Assembly: GCA_951812505.1 (NCBI GenBank)
Contig: CATOSI010000004.1
Coordinates: forward strand, 47,211-111,210
Length of the DNA: 64,000 bases
Direction: 5' to 3'
Source: an uncultured Dehalococcoidia bacterium
Lineage (GTDB): Bacteria; Chloroflexota; Dehalococcoidia; Lucifugimonadales; UBA1123
Shown here: positions 26,800 to 35,597 of the stretch, piece after piece
Layout of the letters: each line of letters opens with the position of its first letter
Position numbering within the stretch: position 1 is the first letter of the stretch
Made by a program: the position numbers and the translations under genes
The notes under the pieces: model-generated
What the model saw: the letters and a program-made list of their open reading frames with translations, nothing else
The model's database searches: none
Told to the model about the DNA's origin: nothing

Positions 26800-27564
26800 C
26801 TAACGGTTCAGTTCGAAAACTATTTTCAAGCCTGTGAGCGTCAAGTTGGGGTCAATCGCGTCGAAAATGCCCGACTCATCGGCGACTACCTCAGCGAGGC
26901 CGCCGGTCGCAATCACGCTGGAGTGTTCCCCAAGTTCATTCTTGAAGCGTCTCACCATGCCTTTTACAAGTTCGGAGTATCCGAATACCAAACCGGCCTG
27001 GAGCGCGTGTACTGTGTTCCTGCCGATAGCAGACGGAGGCGGGGCGAGCTCGACCCGCCGGAGCATGGCGGTAGTGTGAAAAAGTGAGTCTGCGGCGATT
27101 GATATTCCGGGCGCGATTGCACCTCCGAGGTAGTCGCCGGACTCCGATACCGCGTCGAACACGGTGGCGGTTCCCACGTCAACGACGATGACCGGCCCGC
27201 CGTACATACTGAAGGCGGCGGCGGCGTCAACGATACGGTCGGCGCCGACATCGCGAGGCGGGTCGTAACGGACGCTGATTCCAGTCCGGGTACCCGATCC
27301 GACTTCGAGGGGTTCGACATCGAAGTATGCCCTTGCCAGTTGCGTGAAACTGGGAGTGAGCGGTGGGACCACGCTACAGATTGCAACCGAGTCAATTGCC
27401 GACAGGGACAGACCGCGGAGCGGCAGAAGCTGGCTTACTGACAGGGCGTACTCGTCGGGCATCTTGCGAGTGTCGGTGGACAGTCGAAAGGTTGCCTTCA
27501 GATCATCATGATCGAATACACCGACCGTCACGTTTGTGTTTCCTATGTCAATTGCGAGAAGCAT
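26800..27564 (-). CDS. coaX: Type III pantothenate kinase
   Basis: CoaX phosphorylates pantothenate, the first step of CoA synthesis, and is not feedback-inhibited by CoA. The 254-aa protein has the ASKHA-fold motifs: LLAIDIGNTNVTVGVF at the N-terminus, GADRIVDAAAA (the G-A-D-R motif) and VVDVGTATVFD. The C-terminal half has the ATGGLAEV glycine motif. It is coupled to coaBC. Confidence 0.95.
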   Translation of the reverse strand: MLLAIDIGNTNVTVGVFDHDDLKATFRLSTDTRKMPDEYALSVSQLLPLRGLSLSAIDSVAICSVVPPLTPSFTQLARAYFDVEPLEVGSGTRTGISVRYDPPRDVGADRIVDAAAAFSMYGGPVIVVDVGTATVFDAVSESGDYLGGAIAPGISIAADSLFHTTAMLRRVELAPPPSAIGRNTVHALQAGLVFGYSELVKGMVRRFKNELGEHSSVIATGGLAEVVADESGIFDAIDPNLTLTGLKIVFELNR

Positions 27565-27573
27565 ATCGGCCAG

Positions 27574-28623
27574 CTACCTGAAAGCGGGCATGACTTCCTC
27601 GCAGAGCAGTTTGAGAGAGGAGGATATCTTGTCCGAGGGGAGTTCCTCGCCCGCGTTCAATTCTGCTACTATGCCGGTCAGGCTGAGGGTATCGCGCATT
27701 CTGGTCAACTGCTCGATAACCATGTCCGGCGTGCCGACGGCAACCTTCTCCTCCCGCACGAAGTCCCAGGTGATTTCCGCAAGCTGCGAACTTCGTTCGA
27801 CGCGATCTTCGCGCGGGTCGGTTCCCGGTCGGGTAGCGGACGCCGCAAGTTGGCTTCCGAGTCTGCGGAACTGCTTCATAAAGCTATTCTCAGGGAGAGA
27901 CACGGCTTCCTTCTTGTTTTCTCCCACATGAACCGGCACGCGGAGCGAAATGTCTATATCGCCCTCGTGTCCCGCTTCTTCCCAAGCCTCCTTGTACAGC
28001 GCCACCTGTTCGGCGACTTGTGACATTCCGAGTCCGCGAACGCCCACGAAGATGGGGTAGCCCAATTTACCGAGTACCGGGAATGTATCGGTAGTCGTGG
28101 CCGCTACCCTGAATGGAGGATGAGGCTGCTGGTATGGCTTCGGGGTGAGGCAGACGTCGTCGTATGAGTAGAATTCGCCTTCGTAGCTGAATCTCTCGGA
28201 AGTCCACGAGGTCTTGATTATGTCCAGGTACTCGTAGAAGCGCTGACGGCTTTCACCGTATGCCATGCCGTAGCCCTCGTAGGAGCCCGGGAATCCGCTC
28301 CGACCGACTCCGTACTCGAATCGTCCGCGGCTGAGCTGATCGAGAGTTGCGGCTTCCTCTGCCATGCGAATGGGATTACCGAGCGGTATTACATGCACGG
28401 CGGTGCCTATCTTTATCGTGTCCGTGCGTCCGGCAATTGCGGCGCCGATAACCAACGGGGCAGATAGTACGGACCTCTGAGGGTTGAAGTGGGATTCAGC
28501 AAGCCATACGCCGTCGAGTCCGAGCGATTCGGCTTCCCTGATGTGCTCCATACCCTCTTCGAACGCCGCGGTCTGAGAGCCTCCGGGTCGGGTGTGAAAT
28601 TCCATGAATGAGCCGAACTGCAT
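27574..28623 (-). CDS. LLM-class flavin-dependent monooxygenase
   Basis: This second luciferase-like TIM-barrel protein (349 aa) begins at ATG 28623, chosen because GGAGGGAG lies just upstream; a frame start at 28641 would place that site inside the gene. Motifs are EAESLGLDGVWLAESHFNP, KIGTAVHVIPLGNPIRMAEE, LDQLSRGRFEYGVGRSGF and GTPDMVIEQL. These fit FMN-dependent alkanal or sulfonate-type monooxygenases. The substrate is unknown. It precedes coaX by only 9 bp in the same direction. Confidence 0.87.
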   Translation of the reverse strand: MQFGSFMEFHTRPGGSQTAAFEEGMEHIREAESLGLDGVWLAESHFNPQRSVLSAPLVIGAAIAGRTDTIKIGTAVHVIPLGNPIRMAEEAATLDQLSRGRFEYGVGRSGFPGSYEGYGMAYGESRQRFYEYLDIIKTSWTSERFSYEGEFYSYDDVCLTPKPYQQPHPPFRVAATTTDTFPVLGKLGYPIFVGVRGLGMSQVAEQVALYKEAWEEAGHEGDIDISLRVPVHVGENKKEAVSLPENSFMKQFRRLGSQLAASATRPGTDPREDRVERSSQLAEITWDFVREEKVAVGTPDMVIEQLTRMRDTLSLTGIVAELNAGEELPSDKISSSLKLLCEEVMPAFR

Positions 28624-28828
28624 AACTCCCTCCAAGGACATGATGCCGAAATCTTGATTGCTTCAATCTACGCTTTCCGACTTAGACGGTCAAGTTTGGC
28701 AGCCGGAGAATAGCGACGTGAAGGGAGTGCGGCAGTTCTGAATTGGGAAATCGCACTGCACAAACTGTGTTAACGAGTTCAACGGGAGACAGTCTTTCGA
28801 AGGCTTTCTGGTCCAGGAGAATTGACTT

Positions 28829-30079
28829 CTACACGAAGCCTCTGATCCGTGATGCCTCCGCTACTCTGCCAACGCCTATGAGGAAGGCAGCGTCTCTGTA
28901 GGTGATTCCCTCACGTCGGGCGGTCTCTCGGACCTCTCTGTAAGCCCTGCTGATGATCGTGTCCAGTTCGTCGTTGACCTCTTCAAGAGTCCAGCGGTGC
29001 TGGTAGAGGTTCTGCGTCCACTCGAAGTAGGAAACGATGACGCCACCAGCGTTTACGAGAATATCCGGGATTACCGGAATCCCCCTATCCCGGAAAATGT
29101 CGTCGGCCTCGGGAGTCAGAGGGTGATTTGCCGCCTCCACGATAATCTTTGCCTTGACATTAGGGGCGTTGTCCTTATGAATCACCCGATCTATTGCCGC
29201 GGGGATCAGGACTTCGCAGTCCAATTCCAGGAGCTCGGCGTTGGTCAGTGACTCGCCCCCGCCGAATCCGGCGACAGTTCCAGCCTCGCGTTTGTGATCG
29301 AACAGCGCCGCAATATCGAGTCCTGTTTCATTATGGACACCGCCGTTGACGTCGGACACTGCCGTTACGGTGCATCCGAGTTCGCAGGCGATGGATGCCG
29401 TCCATGAGCCGACGTTACCGAAACCCTGAATCGCTATTCTGGCCTCGGAGTGGTCCATTCCCATATCCTCGGCAGCGTGGCGAGTTACGAAGACCACACC
29501 CCTCCCCGTGGCTTGCTCCCTGCCGACCGAGCCGCCGACTTCCAGGGGCTTGCCGGTCACGATACCCGGTACGTAGCCGTGGATCTGGCCGTAAGCGTCC
29601 ATCATCCAAGCCATTGTCTGTGCGTTGGTACCGAGGTCGGGAGCCGGAATATCCCGGTTTATTCCGATGAGGTGTTCGATGTTAAGGGTGTATCTACGGG
29701 TGAGACGGTTGAGCTCGTCGCTGCTCAATTCGCCAGGGTCGCACTGGACACCGCCCTTTGCACCGCCGAACGGAATGTCGACCAAGGCGTTCTTCCACGT
29801 CATCAGGGAAGCTAGCGCGCGGACCTCCTCCTGATCGGCGGCGGGGTGGTAGCGCACACCGCCCTTGTAGGGGCCTCTCACGCCGTTGTGCTGGACCCTG
29901 TATCCGTTGAAGACCCTTATGGAGTCGTCATCCATCCTGACCGGAACGGAAACCTGCAACTCTCTCCAGGGCGTCCGAAGCATCTCCCGGACGCCGTCGG
30001 AGAGTCCGATCTTGTCGGCAGCCTTGTCTAACGACAGGTTGACTTCGTCGAATGAGGACACACCGTTTTGTGGAGTCAT
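28829..30079 (-). CDS. gdhA: Glutamate dehydrogenase (Glu/Leu/Phe/Val family)
   Basis: The enzyme interconverts glutamate and 2-oxoglutarate plus ammonia with NAD(P). The 416-aa protein has GPYKGGVRYHP, the catalytic Lys in PFGGAKGGV, the IPAPDLGTNAQTM segment, and a Rossmann domain with IQGFGNVGS. The start is ATG 30079, with AGGAGAG upstream; six residues before it in frame are unlikely. Glutamate rather than branched-chain specificity is favoured by length and the KGGVRYHP context but is not proven. The divergent leader RNA promoter lies about 130 bp upstream. Confidence 0.92.
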   Translation of the reverse strand: MTPQNGVSSFDEVNLSLDKAADKIGLSDGVREMLRTPWRELQVSVPVRMDDDSIRVFNGYRVQHNGVRGPYKGGVRYHPAADQEEVRALASLMTWKNALVDIPFGGAKGGVQCDPGELSSDELNRLTRRYTLNIEHLIGINRDIPAPDLGTNAQTMAWMMDAYGQIHGYVPGIVTGKPLEVGGSVGREQATGRGVVFVTRHAAEDMGMDHSEARIAIQGFGNVGSWTASIACELGCTVTAVSDVNGGVHNETGLDIAALFDHKREAGTVAGFGGGESLTNAELLELDCEVLIPAAIDRVIHKDNAPNVKAKIIVEAANHPLTPEADDIFRDRGIPVIPDILVNAGGVIVSYFEWTQNLYQHRWTLEEVNDELDTIISRAYREVRETARREGITYRDAAFLIGVGRVAEASRIRGFV

Positions 30080-30210
30080 CTGCAACTCTCCTGCCACTCT
30101 TTCGATCTGCTTAACTGAGCCGGCTTCACTTATATTTTAGCATGACGATGAGTGGCGGAAGCGCCGAAATTTTGCATGGCCGGCAATGTCTGCCCGAGCC
30201 ATAAGCGAAT

Positions 30211-30240
30211 TTGAAGGCCAAGATTGCGACATGTTATAAT
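30211..30240 (+). promoter_or_regulatory. Promoter of the MoeB/rhodanese leader transcript
   Basis: TTGAAG (30211-30216) and a perfect TATAAT (30235-30240) are 18 bp apart. This predicts a transcript start near 30247 and a leader of about 270 nt before the first gene. Confidence 0.7.
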
Positions 30241-30282
30241 CCGCTTTGTAACCAATAACTCAACAGCGAGGAATCGGTAACC

Positions 30283-30339
30283 TTGTACAAGTCAGATTCG
30301 GCTTTCGGATGCTCCTGTAAAACCCTCCAGCGCGGGTAG
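30283..30339 (+). CDS. Putative 18-aa leader peptide with Cys-Ser-Cys
   Basis: A TTG at 30283 follows GAGGAA about 10 nt upstream. The frame reads 18 codons and contains TGC-TCC-TGT (Cys-Ser-Cys) at codons 10-12, ending in TAG at 30337. A terminator hairpin lies about 70 nt further on, before a MoeB/ThiF-type gene and a sulfurtransferase. This layout is what a cysteine-sensing ribosome-mediated attenuator would look like: slow reading of Cys codons could change folding of the downstream RNA. The frame is short and the TTG start is not proven, so this remains a hypothesis. Confidence 0.4.
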   Translation: MYKSDSAFGCSCKTLQRG

Positions 30340-30407
30340 GGTATTCGGAGACCGACAGCAGCCTTCGGGCCAATGCGGTGTAACACGCGGCGGTCACACA
30401 GGAACAG

Positions 30408-30448
30408 GCTCCATGCCAGCGCCTAGCGTTCGGCGATGGGGCTTTTTT
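30408..30448 (+). terminator. Leader attenuator/terminator
   Basis: GCTCCAT (30408-30414) pairs with ATGGGGC (30436-30442), and an inner CGCC/GGCG stem closes an 8-nt loop. A run of six T residues follows. It lies between the promoter and the MoeB-type gene, so it can only act as an attenuator for that gene. The leader 30247-30516 does not match the riboswitch consensus sequences I know (TPP, cobalamin, SAM-I, FMN, T-box). Confidence 0.75.
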
Positions 30449-30516
30449 ATTGCAGGCACGACACTTGGCAAGCCCGGTCTCAATCAGAGAACAGAAGAAC
30501 CGATTGGAGGAACTCA

Positions 30517-31347
30517 ATGGTCGCAGCTACACAAGTCAGGCCGCTAACGCCTTACCAGGTAAGGAGATACAGCCGCCATATCATTATGCCCCAAGTCGGG
30601 AGCGCGGGTCAGCGAAAGTTGATTGACGCGAAAGTATTGATCGTAGGCGCGGGCGGACTTGGTTCACCGATTTCGATCTACCTGACCCTGGCTGGCGTTG
30701 GCACCATCGGAATCGTGGACTTCGACACCGTGGACGTCACCAATCTCCAGAGGCAGGTGCTTCACTACGACAGCGACATTGACAAGCCGAAGGTGCAGTC
30801 TGCGGTCGAGACTCTAAACGCCTACAATCCTGAGACCAACGTCATCATCCACGAGTCCCCGCTCATGTCGGACAATGCGATGGAGATAATCCAGGACTAC
30901 GATATCGTGATCAACGGCGCGGACAATTTCCCCACCAGATACCTGGTCAACGACGCCGCTTATCTTGCTGGCAAGCCGCTCGTGGACGGCAGCATCCTCC
31001 TGTTCGACGGGCAGGCGACGGTGTTCATCCCCGGCAAGGGATGCTATCGCTGCCTGTTCCCAACGCCACCCCCTCCGGGTGAAGTCCCAAGCTGCGCCGA
31101 GGCGGGCGTTCTCGGAATGCTGCCCGGCATGGTTGGCACAATTCAGGCGACCGAAACCGTGAAATTGATTCTAGGTGTGGGCGAGTCGCTTTCCGGCCGC
31201 CTGCTGCTGATAGATGCGCTGGAGATGGACTTCAGAGCGGTCAAAATGCGGCGCAATCCCGACTGCCCACTCTGTGGCGACAACCCAACCGTGACCGAGC
31301 TAATTGATTACGTCGCCTTCTGCGGCGGCGCACCGCTAACCGGATAA
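30517..31347 (+). CDS. MoeB/ThiF-family adenylyltransferase (E1-like)
   Basis: E1-like enzymes adenylate the C-terminal Gly of a small ubiquitin-like sulfur carrier for molybdopterin, thiamine or cysteine synthesis. The 276-aa product has the nucleotide motif GAGGLGSPISIYLTLAGVG, DFDTVDVTNLQRQ, the NGADNFPTRYLVND segment, and two C-x-x-C zinc pairs (CYRCLF and CPLC). A C-terminal rhodanese domain, as in MoeZ, is absent, but a separate tandem rhodanese follows 47 bp later. The ATG has TTGGAGG upstream. No carrier protein gene is seen nearby. The sulfur pathway served is therefore open. Confidence 0.9.
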   Translation: MVAATQVRPLTPYQVRRYSRHIIMPQVGSAGQRKLIDAKVLIVGAGGLGSPISIYLTLAGVGTIGIVDFDTVDVTNLQRQVLHYDSDIDKPKVQSAVETLNAYNPETNVIIHESPLMSDNAMEIIQDYDIVINGADNFPTRYLVNDAAYLAGKPLVDGSILLFDGQATVFIPGKGCYRCLFPTPPPPGEVPSCAEAGVLGMLPGMVGTIQATETVKLILGVGESLSGRLLLIDALEMDFRAVKMRRNPDCPLCGDNPTVTELIDYVAFCGGAPLTG

Positions 31348-31394
31348 GTAAGCAACTGAAATGTGAGACGAGTCTCCAGAACGGAGGATACGAA

Positions 31395-32240
31395 ATGGCA
31401 AGTGTCGCACACCCCGAATCTATCGTGACGACCGAGTGGGTGGCCGAAAACCTGAGCGACCCGAATGTAAGACTGGTGGAAGTTGACGTTGATACCGAAG
31501 CCTACGACCAGGGCCACATATCGGGCGCGGCCGGATGGAACTGGACGTCACAACTCAACGACGAACTGACGAGAGACATTCTGTCCGCGGATCAGATGGG
31601 CCGGCTACTGGGCGAGTCTGGCATTGGACCGGACACTACCGTCGTGCTGTACGGCGACAACAACAACTGGTTTGCCACCTACGCATTCTGGCAGATGAGA
31701 ATGTATGGCCACTCTGACCTCAAGATCATGGACGGCGGAAGGCAGAAGTGGGTTGACGAAGGTAGAGAACTGACCACCGATGTCCCTTCGGTGGAGAGCG
31801 TTTCGTACGACGCGCCCGCTCCCGATCTTTCGATCAGGGCGACCAGAGACTATGTTCTCGACGTCGCTTCGACGAGCAACAATACTGGCCTCGTGGATGT
31901 ACGCGCGCCGGACGAGTACAACGGGACGCTTCTGGCGCCCGCCAATCTGCCCCAGGAAGGTTCCCAGCGCGGCGGTCACATTCCCGGCGCGGCGAATATC
32001 CCGTGGGCGACGGCGGTTGCCGAGGACGGCACTTTCAAGTCGGTGGAAGAGCTCCAGGAGATATACGGCGGAGCCGGAATCACCGGCGATGGCGAGACCA
32101 TCGCGTACTGCCGTATCGGCGAGCGAAGTTCCCACACCTGGTTCGTTCTGTCTCAGATACTGGGCTACGAGAAGGTCCGCAACTATGACGGCTCGTGGAC
32201 GGAGTACGGTTCCATAGTGGGCGCTCCCATCGAGAGGTAG
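31395..32240 (+). CDS. Tandem-rhodanese sulfurtransferase
   Basis: The 281-aa protein has two rhodanese domains, the form of thiosulfate or 3-mercaptopyruvate sulfurtransferases. The N-terminal domain (VEVDVDTEAYDQGHISGA) is inactive; the C-terminal one has LVDVRAPDEY and the active-site loop YCRIGERSSHTW with the catalytic Cys. The loop CRIGERS resembles the thiosulfate type. It likely supplies persulfide sulfur to the E1-like pathway encoded just upstream. A hairpin terminator follows. Confidence 0.9.
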   Translation: MASVAHPESIVTTEWVAENLSDPNVRLVEVDVDTEAYDQGHISGAAGWNWTSQLNDELTRDILSADQMGRLLGESGIGPDTTVVLYGDNNNWFATYAFWQMRMYGHSDLKIMDGGRQKWVDEGRELTTDVPSVESVSYDAPAPDLSIRATRDYVLDVASTSNNTGLVDVRAPDEYNGTLLAPANLPQEGSQRGGHIPGAANIPWATAVAEDGTFKSVEELQEIYGGAGITGDGETIAYCRIGERSSHTWFVLSQILGYEKVRNYDGSWTEYGSIVGAPIER

Positions 32241-32271
32241 AGATTAATTTCTCCTTTTGACGGTTAAGCGA

Positions 32272-32312
32272 AAGCCCCGCCCAAGTGACATATTTGGCGG
32301 GGCTTCTTCTTT
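32272..32312. terminator. Bidirectional terminator after sulfurtransferase
   Basis: AAGCCCCGCCCAA and TTGGCGGGGCTT form a strong stem with a 9-nt loop, followed by CTTCTTT. It separates convergent genes. Confidence 0.85.
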
Positions 32313-32328
32313 GTGTCGGAGAATGATG

Positions 32329-33585
32329 TTAGATCAGGTTCTGGCGGTCAACCCTTCCTCCCGCCATGAAGATATCGGCTATCTGCCTGAGATCGGATAG
32401 ATCGTCCAGCGGGTTACCCTCGACCACCAGCACGTCGGCCTGCTTGCCGGGTTCCAACGTTCCTACTTGGTCGGCAATCCAGCATGAACGCGCTGCGTCG
32501 CGGGTGGCAGAAACGATAGCTTCCATATTGGACATGCCCGCCATTGCGTGGGCTTCGATCTCGGTCTGGAAGTCTCCCATCTGGTAGTTCCCCCACGCTG
32601 AGTCGGATCCGGCCGACATCACGACTCCGGCGTCCCTCATCCGCGCGAACTGATCCATTCTGACGTCAGATCCCGCGCGAACCGTGTCTAGTTCTGCCTG
32701 CTGATCGGGGGTCAGGTCGCCCATGTCTTCTAGCTGACGTATCCGGGCTACGGACGCGCCGATTGTGGGGTTGACGAAGACTCCCTTCTCGGCGATTCGC
32801 TCGGATATGTCCGACCTGTACGTGTCGGAGCCGTCCGGGTCCTTGTGGACCCCATGGATGATCGTATCTATGCCGGCGTCGAGCACGTTTACCATACCCT
32901 GCGAAGAAGCGCAGTGAGCGGCGGCGTGTCTGCCGAACTTGTGCGCCTCTTCGCAAATCGCGTTTAGTTCGACCACGTCGAACGACGGCCTCAGCGGGTG
33001 ACTCGTGCGAGTGCTTCCACCTGTCGCGGTGATCTTGATGAAGTCCGCACCCTCTTTGATTAGCTGTCGCACTGCGGCGCGGCATTCGTCCTGTCCGGTA
33101 GCCTGAATGCCGAAGTAGCTGAGATGTCCTCCGATGATAGCGACGGGCCTGCCCGCCAGAACCAACCGTGGTGATGGCAGAATGCCCATTTCGACCGCCT
33201 GTCGCAATGCGAACGTCGTGCGGTTCTTCGCTCCACAGTCGCGCACCGTGGTGACGCCTGAGTGCAGGTGGCGGCGAACATTCTGGGCGGCCTGGACCGT
33301 GAGCACTTCGTCGGGTAAAGTGACCAGCTCATCGCCCGCGCGACCATCGCCGATTCCGATGAGGTGAACATGGGAGTCCACCAGTCCGGGCATGATAGTC
33401 GCGTCCCCGTAGTCAAACTCCTGGACCGGCGCGCCCTCCGGCGCCTGAACTGTCTCGGCGGTGCCTATCTGCCGAATTGTGTCGCCTTCGAGAAGTATCG
33501 CGGCCTGTTCGGCTGCAGGACCTCCGTTGCCGTCTATCAGGCGTGCGGCTCTGAGAATAGTGAAAGCGCTGTGGGATGCTGGCAT
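32329..33585 (-). CDS. Metal-dependent amidohydrolase (imidazolonepropionase-like)
   Basis: The 418-aa product is an amidohydrolase-superfamily enzyme that hydrolyses C-N or similar bonds with one or two zinc ions. It shows the H-x-H of MPGLVDSHVHLIG, the bridging Lys in FIKITATGG, His in RHAAAHCAS and TIIHGVH, and the Asp in SAGSDSAWG. The C-terminal GTLEPGKQADVLVVEGNP is a family hallmark. Cytoplasmic location is likely because no signal peptide is seen. The substrate is unknown. It is the twin of the next gene upstream, with which it shares order and many motifs. Confidence 0.9.
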   Translation of the reverse strand: MPASHSAFTILRAARLIDGNGGPAAEQAAILLEGDTIRQIGTAETVQAPEGAPVQEFDYGDATIMPGLVDSHVHLIGIGDGRAGDELVTLPDEVLTVQAAQNVRRHLHSGVTTVRDCGAKNRTTFALRQAVEMGILPSPRLVLAGRPVAIIGGHLSYFGIQATGQDECRAAVRQLIKEGADFIKITATGGSTRTSHPLRPSFDVVELNAICEEAHKFGRHAAAHCASSQGMVNVLDAGIDTIIHGVHKDPDGSDTYRSDISERIAEKGVFVNPTIGASVARIRQLEDMGDLTPDQQAELDTVRAGSDVRMDQFARMRDAGVVMSAGSDSAWGNYQMGDFQTEIEAHAMAGMSNMEAIVSATRDAARSCWIADQVGTLEPGKQADVLVVEGNPLDDLSDLRQIADIFMAGGRVDRQNLI

Positions 33586-33618
33586 GTCCGGTCTCCGGCG
33601 TATTATGTTTTGGCGAAT

Positions 33619-34917
33619 CTAAAGAGGGGCAGGAGCTTGCCTGACGGCGGCCCTGGAATCTTCGGAGCCACGTTCCAGCTTCTGTCCGGCGAAGTAAACG
33701 TCGGCCACGTTCCAGAGGTCGTTGATGTCCTGAGCCGGGTTGCCCCTTACGACCAGCACATCGGCTTCCTTTCCCGGTTCCAGGGTGCCGACTCTATCAT
33801 CCATATTCAATGCGGCGGCGGCCCAACTCGTTACCGAGAGGACTCCCTGCATAGGCGTGTAGCCTGCGTGGACAAGCAATTCGGTCTCATACACCGTGTT
33901 GCCGAGTTTGTAGTTTCCCCAGGATGAGTCCGAGCCCGTTATGACCTTTAGTCCCATCTCTATCATGCGGCGAGAGTGGTCGAGGCTGATGTCCATGTTG
34001 GCGCGCGTCTCGTCCAACTGCGCCTGTTCCTCCGGCGTCAGTCCTTCGTCGTCGCGCTTGTGCGCGAGCGTCCATGCGGACGACCTTCCCACGTGCAGCG
34101 TCGGGTTCACGTATGCGTTCTGTTTGCCTATGCGCTCCGCTATGTCCTCCCGGAAATTGGCAGTTCCGTCCGGCTCGCGGTACTGGCAGTGGATGATCAT
34201 GTCAACACCCGCCTCCAGCGAGTTGTCTATCCCAACGCACGACATGGAGTGCGTGGCGGTCAGTTTTCCGAATTTGCGCGCCTCGCTCGTCACCGCCTTC
34301 AGTTCGTCCACGTTGAACGAGGGAAGATTCCGGTACGAAGTGCGAGTGCTGCCGCCCGTCGCGGTTATCTTGATGTAGTCCGCACCCTCTTTGATAAGCT
34401 GTCTTGTTAGTGCGCGGGTCTGGTTAGGGCCGGTGACCTCGCCGCCGAAGTAGCCCATGTGCCCTCCAATGATGGCGACCGGACGACCGCACAGCGTCAT
34501 TCGGGGGCCAATCGTGAGCCCGGCGTTTATGGAGTCGCGCAGCCTGAACATGGTCACGTTTTTCGGACCATTCTCGCGGATCGTGGTTACGCCGGAATAC
34601 AGGCTCGCTCTCGCGTTTCTCGCGGCCTGGACCGTGAGGATCTCGTCCGGCAGCAGCGTCAGGTCGTCTCCCATGCGCCCGTCGCCGAACCCGTTGTGGT
34701 GAGTGTGGCAGTCCACCATGCCCGGCATGACCGTGCAGCCAGGGTAGTCGCTGACCTCGACCGACGCTCCCTCCGGAGCGCGAATGTCTTCCTGCCCGCC
34801 GAGGGCGACGATCTTGTCGCCCTCTATCAGAACCGCGCCTTGTTCGATTGGTGGGCCGCCTCTTGAGTCTATGAGCCGGTCGGCGGTGATCAACGTAAAT
34901 TGGGCTGCGGAGGGCAT
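33619..34917 (-). CDS. Metal-dependent amidohydrolase, paralog of the preceding
   Basis: The start is ATG 34917 behind GGGAGAAAG; a longer frame to 35013 adds an Arg-rich, non-conserved leader. The 432-aa protein repeats the motif set: MVDCHTHHNG, YIKITATGGSTRTS, TATHSMSCVG, MIIHCQYREPDG and ITGSDSSWGNYKLG. Identity with the neighbour is visible along the whole length, so the pair arose by tandem duplication. The second metal-site residues differ slightly (H-T-H-H against H-V-H-L), which could mean different substrates. The stop is 33 bp before the next gene. Confidence 0.9.
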   Translation of the reverse strand: MPSAAQFTLITADRLIDSRGGPPIEQGAVLIEGDKIVALGGQEDIRAPEGASVEVSDYPGCTVMPGMVDCHTHHNGFGDGRMGDDLTLLPDEILTVQAARNARASLYSGVTTIRENGPKNVTMFRLRDSINAGLTIGPRMTLCGRPVAIIGGHMGYFGGEVTGPNQTRALTRQLIKEGADYIKITATGGSTRTSYRNLPSFNVDELKAVTSEARKFGKLTATHSMSCVGIDNSLEAGVDMIIHCQYREPDGTANFREDIAERIGKQNAYVNPTLHVGRSSAWTLAHKRDDEGLTPEEQAQLDETRANMDISLDHSRRMIEMGLKVITGSDSSWGNYKLGNTVYETELLVHAGYTPMQGVLSVTSWAAAALNMDDRVGTLEPGKEADVLVVRGNPAQDINDLWNVADVYFAGQKLERGSEDSRAAVRQAPAPL

Positions 34918-35013
34918 CGTCTTTCTCCCGTAGCTACGACTTTCGCGCAATCGCAACTTAGCACGGGTAGGGTGATGATGCAAGCGTAGCGCTGTTCGGT
35001 CACGAACTTTCAC

Positions 35014-35597
35014 GGTCCGTCTGAGTTTCTAGGAAGCATCAATTGTCTGGTAGGCAGCTACAGGTCACACCACGTCTCGTCATTTGTATATTGAAAATCC
35101 CTTTCCCCTTGATGGGGGAAGGCTAGGATGGGGGTGAAACCTCGACTACAATTCAGTCATTCCCGCAAAGGCGGGAATCCAGTGTGTGATTGCGGACCGC
35201 GCTACCTTCACCCACCACTTCTGTAATGCTTCCGAGTTTCTGTCTCTGCTACTCATGGTTCCATGAATATGCTATCATGTACCCATCTCAGAACAATAGT
35301 GCTGTAACATATAATAGAATTTATCCGTAGTGACAAAATCGGCTCACAAAATTTTTCCGCAGTTAAATCAGGCCGATTTCATAGCTAAATCCACCGATTT
35401 GCAGATCATTTCCACCTGATTAGAACACCAGGACGCCACCAGGAAACGACCTGGACGCCGCCTGCACAAACATAAATCGGAATATATGAGTGATGGCGAA
35501 ACTCGCGTAAGGCTCGATACCCGATACGGCGCGAAGATGATACTATTCTCAGCGAATCGTAGATCCCGATCACTGATATATGAGAGAGGCAAACGAC
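35014..35597. other. Gene-free stretch with repeats
   Basis: No convincing gene is seen. At 35098-35140 a CCCCTTGATGGGGGAAGG-type stretch forms a short palindrome. At 35155-35181 lies a REP core (TCATTCCCGCAAAGGCGGGAAT) with one change from the other copies. The rest is moderately AT-rich, and GAGAGAGG at 35582 serves as the ribosome site of the next gene. Confidence 0.6.
35155..35181. repeat. REP-like palindrome, short form
   Basis: This is the same inverted core as at 1428 (ATTCCCGC AAAG GCGGGAAT) but without the GGAACTGGCG tail, and with different flanks. Confidence 0.75.

Noticed and set aside
30300..30450. Possible SRP RNA, or TPP/cobalamin riboswitch, in the MoeB leader
   Set aside because: Fragments such as ACAGCAGCC and ATGCCAGCG recall SRP and TPP RNAs, but the GGAA/GNRA apical loop with its GTCAG partner, and the CTGAGA or B12-box sequences, are absent. 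A leader with attenuator fits better.
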